64,000 nucleotides of DNA from Candidatus Onthovicinus excrementipullorum (GTDB lineage: Bacteria > Bacillota > Clostridia > Oscillospirales > Acutalibacteraceae). Location of the stretch: positions 1 through 64,000 of the forward strand of contig DVHG01000010.1 of NCBI GenBank assembly GCA_018712345.1, written 5' to 3'. A model generated the notes under the pieces. It was given only the letters and a program-made list of their open reading frames with translations. It was not told the DNA's origin and ran no database searches. Shown in pieces: positions 7,911 through 15,274 of the stretch; position 1 is the first letter of the stretch, and each line of letters opens with the position of its first letter. The translations under genes and the position numbers were made by a program.

Positions 7911-8282
7911 TTATTTTGCCGGCACGATCTCCTGCCAGTAGCCGTCCGGATCGGCGATGAAGTAGATCCCCATATCCGGGTTTTCATAGCAGATGCAGCC
8001 CATCTCCTGATGCTTTTGATGCGCTGCCTCCATGTCGTCTACGGTAAAGGCCAGGTGGAATTCATTGTCCCCAAGGTCATAGCCGTCCTTGTCCCAGTCG
8101 CGCAGCCAGGTCAGCTCCAGTTCAAAGCCGGTCGCGCCGTCACCCAGATAGACGAGGATAAAGCTGCCGTCCGCCGCCTCCTTGCGCCGGACCTCACGCA
8201 GGCCGAGCGCTTCCTGATAAAAACGGATGGATTTGTCCAGATGCTTTACGTTGTAATTATAGTGGGCAAATTGGAATTGCAT
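7911..8282 (-). CDS. gloA: Lactoylglutathione lyase-like VOC protein (glyoxalase I)
   Basis: A 123-residue single-module glyoxalase. Motifs follow glyoxalase I closely: YNVKHLDKSIRFYQEALGL, FELELTW, DLGDNEFHLAF, and IYFIADPDGYWQEIVP. Likely metal ligands are the His early in the first beta strand, Glu of FELEL, His of FHLAF and Glu of QEIVP. It would isomerise the hemithioacetal of methylglyoxal and a thiol; since Clostridia often lack glutathione, the true thiol is uncertain. The ATG at 8282 (after GGAGAG) fits the family start better than 8306. It lies 20 bases after the metallo-beta-lactamase gene, probably in one transcript. Confidence 0.88.
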   Translation of the reverse strand: MQFQFAHYNYNVKHLDKSIRFYQEALGLREVRRKEAADGSFILVYLGDGATGFELELTWLRDWDKDGYDLGDNEFHLAFTVDDMEAAHQKHQEMGCICYENPDMGIYFIADPDGYWQEIVPAK

Positions 8283-8302
8283 GGTCGTCTCTCCTTTACT
8301 GT

Positions 8303-8989
8303 TCATTGCATGAAGTGTTCGCCCCGCCGGGTAATGGGGACCAGGTACTGGGCTTCATCGGGATGGGCGGAGGCCCAGCGGAGAATCACGGAGTAGTCCT
8401 CCCAGCAGTGCATGGGGTAGATCTTCTCCGCCCGCGCGAGCGTGAGGAAGTAGTTCAGCCCGCAGTCGTAGTCGTCCTCCTGGCGCGGGTCAAGCGGGAT
8501 GAACGCGGCGTCGAACACCTGCCCGCGCAGGGGCTCGATATTTTTCCGGAAGTTTTCCGCCATCTGGCGGTTCCAGTATTCCGGTTCCCCGCGCCACTGC
8601 CAGTCGTTCAGATCCCCCGCGTGGTAGAGGCGTTTCCCTTCACACTGCACGCAGAACGCCACGCCCTCGTCCGTCGATTTAAGTGTCTGGACCGTCAGAG
8701 CACCGTCCTCCCAGTGGCCATTCGGCCCCAGACGCACGGTGCAGGCGGCGCAGTCCGCTGGCACCCGGCTCTGCCAGATATCATCAGACAGGATAAACTG
8801 AATGTCCGGGTGTGCCGCTTTCAGATTGAAAATCTCTGGATTGAAATGGTCCGGGTGGCGGTGGCTGACGAAGACATAGGGCTGTTTTCCCGCAGGGAGG
8901 GTGAGCTCCCCCTGCCAGTAGTCGAACAGCAGCGCGGTATGTTCCAGCTCGACCAGAAATCCGCTGTGCCCAATGTAGGTGACCTCCAT
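8303..8989 (-). CDS. Metallo-beta-lactamase-fold hydrolase
   Basis: A 228-residue protein starting MEVTYIGHSGFLVELE, the usual start of the UlaG/YcbL-like metallo-hydrolases. The metal site is SHRHPDHF (an HxHxDH variant, read HRHPDH), with YHAGDLND supplying the bridging Asp and a late PMHCWED His. The substrate is unknown. The ATG follows GGAGGAGG by seven bases; the longer frame runs back into the ATPase gene without a ribosome site. It lies 34 bases after the P-type ATPase gene on the same strand, so it may be read from the copper-type promoter. Confidence 0.82.
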   Translation of the reverse strand: MEVTYIGHSGFLVELEHTALLFDYWQGELTLPAGKQPYVFVSHRHPDHFNPEIFNLKAAHPDIQFILSDDIWQSRVPADCAACTVRLGPNGHWEDGALTVQTLKSTDEGVAFCVQCEGKRLYHAGDLNDWQWRGEPEYWNRQMAENFRKNIEPLRGQVFDAAFIPLDPRQEDDYDCGLNYFLTLARAEKIYPMHCWEDYSVILRWASAHPDEAQYLVPITRRGEHFMQ

Positions 8990-9023
8990 TGCCGAACCTC
9001 CTCCGGGATTTTTCACCATCATA

Positions 9024-10937
9024 TCACACTTTGTCCGGCTGCGCAAGGTGGGAGTTCCGCTTCCGGTTTTTCCACCCGAGCAGGAGTGCGGAGTTGACAA
9101 TAACCAGTACGGATCCGGCGTTGTGCACCAGCGCGCCGACCACCGGATTTAAAATCCCCGTAATCGCCAGAATGATTGCGACAAAGTTCAGCGCCATGGA
9201 AAAGGAGAGATTGCACTTGATGGTGCCCATCATCCGGCGTGCCAGCCGCAGCAGGTGGGGCAGTTCGCGGATCTCGTCGTTTACCAGGGCGATGTCCGCC
9301 GCGTCAACTGCGATATCGCTGCCCACGCCGCCCATCGCAATGCCCACAAATGCCCTTTTGAGCGCTGGCGCGTCGTTGATGCCGTCACCGATCATGCACA
9401 CGGGTTCGCCCCCGGAGGTGTAACGGTCAATCTGACGCAGTTTTTCCTCAGGCGTGCAGTCCGCGCAGTAATCGGTGATCTCAAGCTCCGCAGCGATTGT
9501 CCGCGCGGCGTTTTGATGGTCGCCGGTCAGGAGGACGGGTTCCGCACCGGCCAGCCGGATCTGCTCAATGGTTCCGGCGGCGTCCGCCCGCACGGTATCG
9601 GACAGGGCGATAAAACCGGCCGCCGTACCGTTTACGGCAATATAAAGCACTGTGCAGCCGCGCTCAAGGTCGGATTGTGCCGCTGCCCGGATGTGTTCAG
9701 GCAGCGCGACATGCTGCTCCTCGAGCAGTGCGGGATTCCCCGCGAGGACTTTTTGGTCTTTAACAGTGGAGGAGACACCGCGCCCCGGGATCATTTGAAA
9801 ATGTTCAACTGCGGGGATGGGGGCGGAGGCCTGCTCCCGATAGCAGCGGACAACGGCCTTGCCCAGCGGATGTTCAGAGCACGATTCCACCCCCGCGGCG
9901 TATTGATACAGCAGATCATCCGGGATAGAAGGAGAAAAGCTGCGCACTGTGGTCACACGCGGTGCGCCGTAGGTGAGCGTGCCTGTCTTGTCAAAGGCGA
10001 TGCGCCGGACCTTGGCGAGCCGCTCCAACGCATCGCCTTCACGGACGAGAAATCCGTGCTTGGTCGCATTCCCGATGGCCGCCATGATCGCCGTAGGGGT
10101 TGCGAGCACGAGTGCGCACGGACAGAATACGACCAGAATCGTGACAGCGCGGATAATTTCCCCGGTGATCAACCCGGTGATCACTGCCGCCGTCAGCGCG
10201 ATCACCACGATCCACGTGGCCCAGCGGTCCGCGATGCCCACAATTTTGGCCTTGCCCGCGTCGGCGGACTGTACCAGCCGGATCATCCGCTGGATGGAGC
10301 TGTCCTCGCCCACTTTTTCGGCGCGCATCTCAAAGGCGCCAAACTGGTTGACTGTTCCGCTGGCGACCTCATCCCCGGCCTCTTTGTCCACGGGGAGGGA
10401 TTCCCCGGTCATAACCGCTTGATTTACGGAGGTGTGACCGGATAAAATGACTCCGTCCACAGGGATGGTCTCACCGGGGAGCACTTGCAGGGTGTCGCCT
10501 GCCTGAACCTCCTCGGCCGGGATTGTCTCCTCCTGATCTCCAACAATCCGCCGGGCGGTACGGGGCGTCAGGCGGATGAGTTTCTCAATCCCGGCCTGTG
10601 CCTTTTTGACGGTCAGATCCTCCAGCAGCGCGCCCAGCTGCATAATAAAGGCGACCTCACCGGCGGCAAAAATTTCTCCGATGATGATGGAGGCGATCAG
10701 CGCGATGGAAACCAATACGTCTGCCTTGATATCGAACGCTGTCACCAGCCCGATCACCGCCTCCAAAATAATTGGAATGCCGCACAGCACAATCGCGACC
10801 CAAGCCGGGTCAATGGGCAGCGGCAGATCAAACAGGCTGATGATCAACGCGATCCCTGACAGGACCAGTAGGACGATCTCCTTCCGCGTTCCGCCCCATT
10901 CCAATAAATTTTCCAATTTTTTCATAGCTTTTTTCAC
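9024..10937 (-). CDS. Heavy-metal P1B-type ATPase, probably copper-responsive
   Basis: A 637-residue metal-exporting ATPase of the plasma membrane. Visible are TGES (177-180) of the actuator domain, the metal-binding CPC of FCPCALVLATP (272-274), the phosphorylated Asp in DKTGTLT (316-322), SEHPLGKAV of the nucleotide domain and GDGINDAPAL. It has no N-terminal heavy-metal-associated domain. The last helices contain VHNAGSVLVIVNS where zinc/cadmium pumps have HDG, so the metal is not certain. The promoter contains a CsoR-like operator and a CsoR-type gene lies 2 kb away, arguing for copper. The GTG at 10937 follows AGAAGG; an upstream TTG is less likely. Confidence 0.88.
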   Translation of the reverse strand: MKKAMKKLENLLEWGGTRKEIVLLVLSGIALIISLFDLPLPIDPAWVAIVLCGIPIILEAVIGLVTAFDIKADVLVSIALIASIIIGEIFAAGEVAFIMQLGALLEDLTVKKAQAGIEKLIRLTPRTARRIVGDQEETIPAEEVQAGDTLQVLPGETIPVDGVILSGHTSVNQAVMTGESLPVDKEAGDEVASGTVNQFGAFEMRAEKVGEDSSIQRMIRLVQSADAGKAKIVGIADRWATWIVVIALTAAVITGLITGEIIRAVTILVVFCPCALVLATPTAIMAAIGNATKHGFLVREGDALERLAKVRRIAFDKTGTLTYGAPRVTTVRSFSPSIPDDLLYQYAAGVESCSEHPLGKAVVRCYREQASAPIPAVEHFQMIPGRGVSSTVKDQKVLAGNPALLEEQHVALPEHIRAAAQSDLERGCTVLYIAVNGTAAGFIALSDTVRADAAGTIEQIRLAGAEPVLLTGDHQNAARTIAAELEITDYCADCTPEEKLRQIDRYTSGGEPVCMIGDGINDAPALKRAFVGIAMGGVGSDIAVDAADIALVNDEIRELPHLLRLARRMMGTIKCNLSFSMALNFVAIILAITGILNPVVGALVHNAGSVLVIVNSALLLGWKNRKRNSHLAQPDKV

Positions 10938-10990
10938 GGTGCAGCCTTCTTTCCGCAAAAATAATTACTACAGGAAGCATTTTTAATTGT

Positions 10991-11020
10991 ATTATACCTA
11001 TAGGGGTATAGGTTTGTCAA
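10991..11020 (-). promoter_or_regulatory. Promoter of the metal ATPase with CsoR-like operator in the spacer
   Basis: On the minus strand TTGACA (11015-11020) and TATAAT (10991-10996) are both consensus, 18 bases apart. The spacer carries the near-palindrome TATACCTATAGGGGTATA (10993-11010 as read on the plus strand). Its G/C-tract flanked by TATA is the pattern of CsoR operators in Bacillus. Bound repressor would block RNA polymerase; copper would release it. The promoter match is direct; CsoR binding is inferred. Confidence 0.75.
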
Positions 11021-11031
11021 GAGGTAACAGA

Positions 11032-11053
11032 AAAGCCCCCCTGGGGAGGCTTT
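11032..11053 (-). terminator. Terminator of the acetyltransferase gene
   Basis: AAAGCC (11032-11037) pairs with GGCTTT (11048-11053) around a C4/G4 core. On the minus strand the stem is followed by CTTTTCTG. It lies about 70 bases past the acetyltransferase stop. Confidence 0.6.
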
Positions 11054-11120
11054 CAGGCGTTAGGAGTCCGCGGCTCGTGCGGTTCGCTATCCGCCAAAAC
11101 GGCATCGCTTGAAGTCATGC

Positions 11121-11732
11121 TCATAAATCACGATTGTCAATTTTCCGGCCTTTAAAATAAAATTCCCTGTCCTTTTCATTGACCTCCCGCAGCACTTTAC
11201 ACGGATTCCCGACTGCCACAACATTGGAGGGCAGGTCCTTTGTCACGATACTGCCGGCGCCGATCACTACATTATCGCCGATTGTAATGCCAGGCACAAT
11301 GATGGCCCCCGCCCCGATCCAGCAGTTTTTACCGATATGGACCGGCATATTATACTGATAGCCCTTTTCGCGCAGCTCGGGCAGAATAGGGTGGCCTGCG
11401 GTGGCGACAACAACGTTTGGGCCAAACATGGTATAGTCGCCGACATAGATGTGCGTATCATCCACCAGGGTCAGCCCAAAGTTGGCATATACATTTTTGC
11501 CGAAGTGGACATGTCCGCCGCCAAAGTTGGCGTGGAATGGCGGCTCGATATAACAGCCGTCACCAATCTCGGCAAACATCTGCTTTAACAATGCTTTGCG
11601 CTTTTCCATTTCCGTGGGACGGGTTGAGTTAAAATCATATAGGCGGTCCAGCCGCTTCAGCTGCTCGCGCATGATTTCCTCGTCCCCCGGCAGGTACAGT
11701 TCACCTGTATGCACTTTTTCTTTCATACTCAT
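11121..11732 (-). CDS. Sugar O-acetyltransferase (maltose/galactoside type)
   Basis: A 203-residue left-handed beta-helix acetyltransferase of the LacA/Maa/NodL family. The N-terminal helical cap reads MSMKEKVHTGELYLPGDEEI, and hexapeptide repeats run through CYIEPPFHANFGGG, VYANFGLTLVDD, the catalytic His in ATAGHPI, NCWIGAGAIIVPGITIGDN and the final VAVGNPCKVLRE. It acetylates a sugar or cell-wall glycan hydroxyl in the cytosol; the substrate is unknown. The ATG overlaps the stop of the broken MATE gene (ATGA), a sign that both were once translated as an operon. GGAGG lies about ten bases upstream. Confidence 0.88.
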   Translation of the reverse strand: MSMKEKVHTGELYLPGDEEIMREQLKRLDRLYDFNSTRPTEMEKRKALLKQMFAEIGDGCYIEPPFHANFGGGHVHFGKNVYANFGLTLVDDTHIYVGDYTMFGPNVVVATAGHPILPELREKGYQYNMPVHIGKNCWIGAGAIIVPGITIGDNVVIGAGSIVTKDLPSNVVAVGNPCKVLREVNEKDREFYFKGRKIDNRDL

Positions 11733-12979
11733 GACGATATAGCCTCCTTGACGGTCAGATCCCTGACCCATTTATATTTTTTATAATGCAGATAGACTGC
11801 GGGCAGTTTGATCAGCTCATCCAGATTCACGATAAAATAGACGGTGAGCACCGGCCAGCGGAACACGAATGCTCCGAGAAAGCCAAGAGGGACCGTAATG
11901 CACCACAGTGTGACGGTGTCACAGATCAGGCCGAATTTACTGTCGCCGCCGGCGCAGAAAATTCCGCTGATGGTCGTGCCGTTGATGGATTTGCCGATCA
12001 AATAATAGGAGCATATGACGATCATCCACTGTAAATAGTACTTTGCCTGATCGGTCAGATTTGTGGCGGAAAGAATCACGGAGATTAAAATCAGCAGTAC
12101 GATTCCCGACGCGATGCCGCACAAAATGGAAAATTTGCAGAGTTTCCCACCGTACTTTTTGGCGTTTTCCAGCCGGCCTGCGCCCAGTTCGTTCCCCACG
12201 ATAATTCCCCCTCCACTGCCGAGGCCGAGGCCGAAACAGGCGACCAAATTCTTTACAATGTTGGCAATGGAGTTCGCGGCAACTGCGTCCGTCCCCAAAT
12301 GGCCCATGATTACAGAATACATGGTGAATCCCACGCCCCAGACAATCTCATTGCCGAGGACAGGTGCCGTATATTTCCAAAAGTCGCTGCGCAGCTGTTT
12401 ATCATCCCGCAGAAGATGACGCCGCCGCAGCTTGACGCGATCTTTTTGTGCGGTCTCCAAAAGGCACCATGAAACTTCCACCATTCTGGCAAGGACTGTT
12501 GCGATTACCGCACCCGCAATTTCCAGCTTGGGCAGGCCCAAAAGCCCATAGATGAGGATGGTATTCAATACAATATTCAGGACAACGCTCGTTGAACTGA
12601 TGATGCTGCTCCTGCCGGCCTTGCCACTGTTTTTCAGAATGCAGAGATAGATCTGTGAAATGCCCGTTTAAAAATAGGAAACGGAGACAGCACGCAGATA
12701 AACAGCGCCTTTTTCTATTAAAGTGGGATCGGATGTAAAGATGCGCATTAAAAGAGCGGGGCAGAACAGAGCGGCAAGCGTAAACACAAGAGAGATCGCG
12801 GCGGTAATTTTCAGCACATAGGCAAAGATCCGTTCTACCGCAGGGATTTCTTTTTTCCCCCAGTACTGCGCTGCCAGCATGGAGAGCCCAATGGTCATCG
12901 CGGCCAAAAATAAATTTTGCACAAAGGTGATTTGGCCGGCAAGGGAAACCGCTGCCCCTGCGAATTTTGAAATATAGTG
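11729..12979 (-). pseudogene. Broken MATE-family efflux transporter
   Basis: A MATE multidrug exporter gene with two lesions. The frame is open and family-like from FAGAAVSLAGQITFVQNLF (near 12,964) through LAAQYWGKKEI to VSYF, where an in-frame TAA (about 12,670) interrupts what should be a Leu. The same frame then resumes with TGISQIYLCILKNSGKAGR and runs to VKEAISS. The 5' part, about 40 codons including the first transmembrane helix, is missing or frameshifted against the neighbouring CsoR gene. The C-terminal half (from a Met at 12,568) might still be translated but could not form a transporter alone. Confidence 0.82.
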
Positions 12980-13036
12980 TTAAAATTTCGGCCAGCATAA
13001 AGGTTGTACCCGCTGGAATCCCACGGGCAGGGGGGA

Positions 13037-13312
13037 TCATATCATGTTGGCAAACCGCTCGACGGCCTTGGTGAAGTTGGCGATGGTCTGATCGGCGTCC
13101 CCGTGCTCAATCCCGTCGCGGACACAGTGATTGATATGCCCCTCCAGCACTACCTGCCCTACCCTGTGCAGGGCGGATTTGGCGGCATTGATCTGGGCGA
13201 GGATATCCTCACAGGGGACGTCCTCATCCACCATGCGGTCGATCGCCTGCACCTGCCCGATGATCTTTTTCAGTCTGCGGTGCAAATTTTCGGCATCCAT
13301 GCACTGTCTCAT
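13037..13312 (-). CDS. CsoR/FrmR-type metal-sensing repressor
   Basis: A 91-residue all-helical DUF156 repressor. Key ligand positions for copper sensing are kept: Cys34 (DVPCEDIL), His59 and Cys63 (LEGHINHC), matching the Cys-His-Cys set of CsoR. The conserved helix-1 signature HRRLKKIIGQVQAIDRM is also present. It would repress the metal ATPase through the operator at 10,993-11,010. The ATG at 13312 lies nine bases after AAGGAG; an in-frame ATG directly on the ribosome site is unlikely. No operator is visible ahead of this gene itself. Metal identity remains inferred. Confidence 0.87.
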   Translation of the reverse strand: MRQCMDAENLHRRLKKIIGQVQAIDRMVDEDVPCEDILAQINAAKSALHRVGQVVLEGHINHCVRDGIEHGDADQTIANFTKAVERFANMI

Positions 13313-13395
13313 AAAACACATCTCCTTGGTTTTGTTGTAGTTATTATCGGCTAAAACGGATTTTTTGTCAAGGACTGTAAACGCCCGGACGCGTG

Positions 13396-13424
13396 TTGAC
13401 ATTAAATGCAGATTGTGGTACAAT
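13396..13424 (+). promoter_or_regulatory. Promoter of the ABC-F leader
   Basis: Consensus TTGACA (13396-13401) and TACAAT (13419-13424) are 17 bases apart. Transcription should start near 13431, giving a 227-base leader before the ABC-F start codon at 13658. Confidence 0.8.
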
Positions 13425-13457
13425 ACGGGCAGAATAAAATGGATTGGAGTTGAAAAG

Positions 13458-13478
13458 ATGATTTCTCGTTCTCGCTGA
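13458..13478 (+). CDS. Six-codon leader peptide MISRSR
   Basis: A minimal open frame (ATG ATT TCT CGT TCT CGC TGA) with its own ribosome site GGAG (13446-13449) eight bases upstream, about 27 bases into the predicted transcript. It encodes MISRSR. The last three residues form Arg-Ser-Arg, the Arg/Lys-X-Arg/Lys pattern known to stall ribosomes on macrolides in erm leader peptides. A 7-bp hairpin (13484-13490 with 13512-13518) begins six bases after its stop, so a stalled ribosome would cover it. It is therefore likely a regulatory ORF, not a functional peptide. Confidence 0.6.
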   Translation: MISRSR

Positions 13479-13638
13479 ATTTTGCACAGGCGCGGCGCAA
13501 GGCCGTGTATACCTGTGCCCTTTTGCGGGAACAGAAGGGCCTGACCAGAGATCAGGCTGGCGTCTTTTCGGTTTAGTCCGGCAGAGTCCTCTTTGGGCAT
13601 CGGCATACCGTGGGAGTGCGTGTTCCCGCGGTATTTTT
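13479..13638 (+). promoter_or_regulatory. Transcription attenuator ahead of the ABC-F gene
   Basis: Between leader ORF and gene lies a set of competing hairpins. Stem 1 pairs 13484-13490 with 13512-13518 (GCACAGG/CCTGTGC). A second small stem pairs CCCTT (13518-13522) with AAGGG (13535-13539), and a third pairs GCCTGA (13539-13544) with TCAGGC (13552-13557). The terminator is at 13605-13634. The loop segment GCGGGAACA (13525-13533) is perfectly complementary over nine bases to TGTTCCCGC (13621-13629), which contains most of the terminator's 3' arm, so pairing would act as an antiterminator. This is the layout of drug-responsive ribosome-mediated attenuation of ABC-F genes. The pairings are seen; the switching is inferred. 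Confidence 0.65.
13605..13638 (+). terminator. Attenuator terminator 20 bases before the ABC-F start
   Basis: ATACCGTGGGA (13605-13615) pairs with TCCCGCGGTAT (13624-13634), 11 bp with one G-U pair, followed by TTTTT. It ends just before the AAGGGGG ribosome site at 13644-13650. Confidence 0.75.
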
Positions 13639-13657
13639 GCATCAAGGGGGAATTTTT

Positions 13658-15136
13658 ATGTCCATGATCGATATCGTCCATCTGACCTTCGGCTATGACG
13701 GCAGTGCGGAAAATGTTTTTGAGGATGTCTCCTTCCGGCTGGATACGGACTGGCGCACGGGCTTTACTGGACGCAACGGACGGGGAAAGACGACTTTTTT
13801 CAACCTCCTGCTGGGGAAGTATCCCTATCAGGGGCAGATCAACGCCAGGGTGGATTTTGAGCTGTTCCCATATCCAATCCCGGACCGGGGGCTGTGCGCC
13901 TGGGATCTGGCGCCCATTTTCTGCCCCGGGTGTGAGGAATGGGAGCTGATGCGTGAGGCCGGGCGGCTGGAAGTGCCGGAGGAGGCGCTCTTCCGCCCGT
14001 TCGACACGCTCTCGGGCGGAGAACAGGTCAAGCTCATGCTTGCCGGGCTTTTCCTGCGGAAAAATGGGTTTTTGCTGATTGATGAGCCGACGAATCATCT
14101 GGATCTGCGGGGGCGGCAGGCGGTGGCGGACTATCTGAGGACGAAAAAGGGGTTTATCCTCATCTCACACGACCGGGCATTTCTCGATCGCTGCACGGAT
14201 CACACCCTCTCCATCAACCGGAAAGATATCACCGTGACAAAGGGGAATTTCTCCGTATGGTACGCGGAAAAACAACGGCAGGACGAGCGGGAATTGCAGC
14301 AGAATGAAAAACTGAAAAAAGATATCCGCCGCCTCACGGAGTCCGCCCGCCGCACGGCCAACTGGTCGGACAAGGTGGAGCGGACCAAGACGGGCACGCG
14401 CAACAGCGGGCTGCGTCCGGATCGCGGATATATCGGTCATCAGGCCGCTAAAATGATGCAGCGCTCCAAGGCCATTGGTGCCCGGCGGGAGAAAGCTGTA
14501 GCAGAAAAAGAAAAGCTGCTGAAAAATATTGAGTACACCTCCTCTTTCCGGCTGCCTTCCCTGCCCTCCCGGCAGGAGACACTGCTCCGGCTGGAGGATG
14601 CGGCCATGGTCTACGGGGACCGCGTGCTTTTCAAGCACCTGAATTTTTCCGTCCGGCGTGGGGAACGGATCGCCCTGACCGGGTGCAACGGCTCGGGGAA
14701 GTCCACGCTGCTCAAAATTTTGCGCGGTGAGCTGGCGCCGTCCGCCGGGCGGCTGTACACAGCGTCCGGGCTGGTGATTTCCTACGCCGCGCAGGATGCC
14801 TCTGCCCTCTCGGGGCGGCTGGAGGACTATGTTGAACAGTCGGGTGTGGACCCTACGCTCATGCGCACGCTGCTGCGTAAATTTGACTTCCCGCGGGAGC
14901 TGTTTGACCGGCCGCTGGAGACGTACAGCGCCGGGCAGAAGAAGGAGGTGCTTCTTGCGCGCAGCATGTGTGAGCCGGCGCACCTGTATATCTGGGATGA
15001 GCCGCTCAACTATATTGACGTCATCGCGCGCATGCAGATCGAGGCCCTGCTGCGGGAGAACGGGAGCACCGCCGTATTCGTCGAGCACGATCAGCGCTTT
15101 TGTGAGCAGACCGCCACACGGGAATTTGCACTGTAG
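13658..15136 (+). CDS. Lsa-like ABC-F ribosome protection protein
   Basis: A 492-residue protein with two ABC domains and no membrane segments, typical of ABC-F factors that bind the ribosomal E site. First domain: Walker A GRNGRGKTT (38-46), signature LSGGEQ (119-124), Walker B LLIDEPTNHLD. The charged interdomain linker spans about 205-300. Second domain: GCNGSGKST (343-351), YSAGQKKEV, IWDEPLNYID. The start MSMIDIVHLTFGYDGS and the domain spacing resemble the Lsa group, which protects against lincosamides, streptogramin A and pleuromutilins; the drug range cannot be proved from sequence. The antibiotic-type attenuator upstream supports a resistance role. AAGGGGG precedes the ATG by seven bases. 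Confidence 0.88.
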   Translation: MSMIDIVHLTFGYDGSAENVFEDVSFRLDTDWRTGFTGRNGRGKTTFFNLLLGKYPYQGQINARVDFELFPYPIPDRGLCAWDLAPIFCPGCEEWELMREAGRLEVPEEALFRPFDTLSGGEQVKLMLAGLFLRKNGFLLIDEPTNHLDLRGRQAVADYLRTKKGFILISHDRAFLDRCTDHTLSINRKDITVTKGNFSVWYAEKQRQDERELQQNEKLKKDIRRLTESARRTANWSDKVERTKTGTRNSGLRPDRGYIGHQAAKMMQRSKAIGARREKAVAEKEKLLKNIEYTSSFRLPSLPSRQETLLRLEDAAMVYGDRVLFKHLNFSVRRGERIALTGCNGSGKSTLLKILRGELAPSAGRLYTASGLVISYAAQDASALSGRLEDYVEQSGVDPTLMRTLLRKFDFPRELFDRPLETYSAGQKKEVLLARSMCEPAHLYIWDEPLNYIDVIARMQIEALLRENGSTAVFVEHDQRFCEQTATREFAL

Positions 15137-15151
15137 CGGAGGGGAAAAGGG

Positions 15152-15180
15152 ATGACTTTCCGGAGCGGATATGTTATGAT
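15152..15180 (+). promoter_or_regulatory. Possible promoter of the DUF885 gene
   Basis: ATGACT (15152-15157) and TATGAT (15175-15180) with 17 bases between them, upstream of the lipoprotein gene at 15275. Confidence 0.4.
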
Positions 15181-15274
15181 GAGCATGGATTAACACAGCG
15201 GATGGCAAGCCCTTCCGGACATCTCGGGTGCGAGGAATATCACTTTTTAAATTCAGAAAGGCGGGTTGATCAGA

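Noticed and set aside
13037-14098. 353-codon minus-strand open frame covering the ABC-F leader and csoR
   Set aside because: Only its last 91 codons (CsoR) are family-like and have a ribosome site; the rest crosses the ABC-F promoter and leader.
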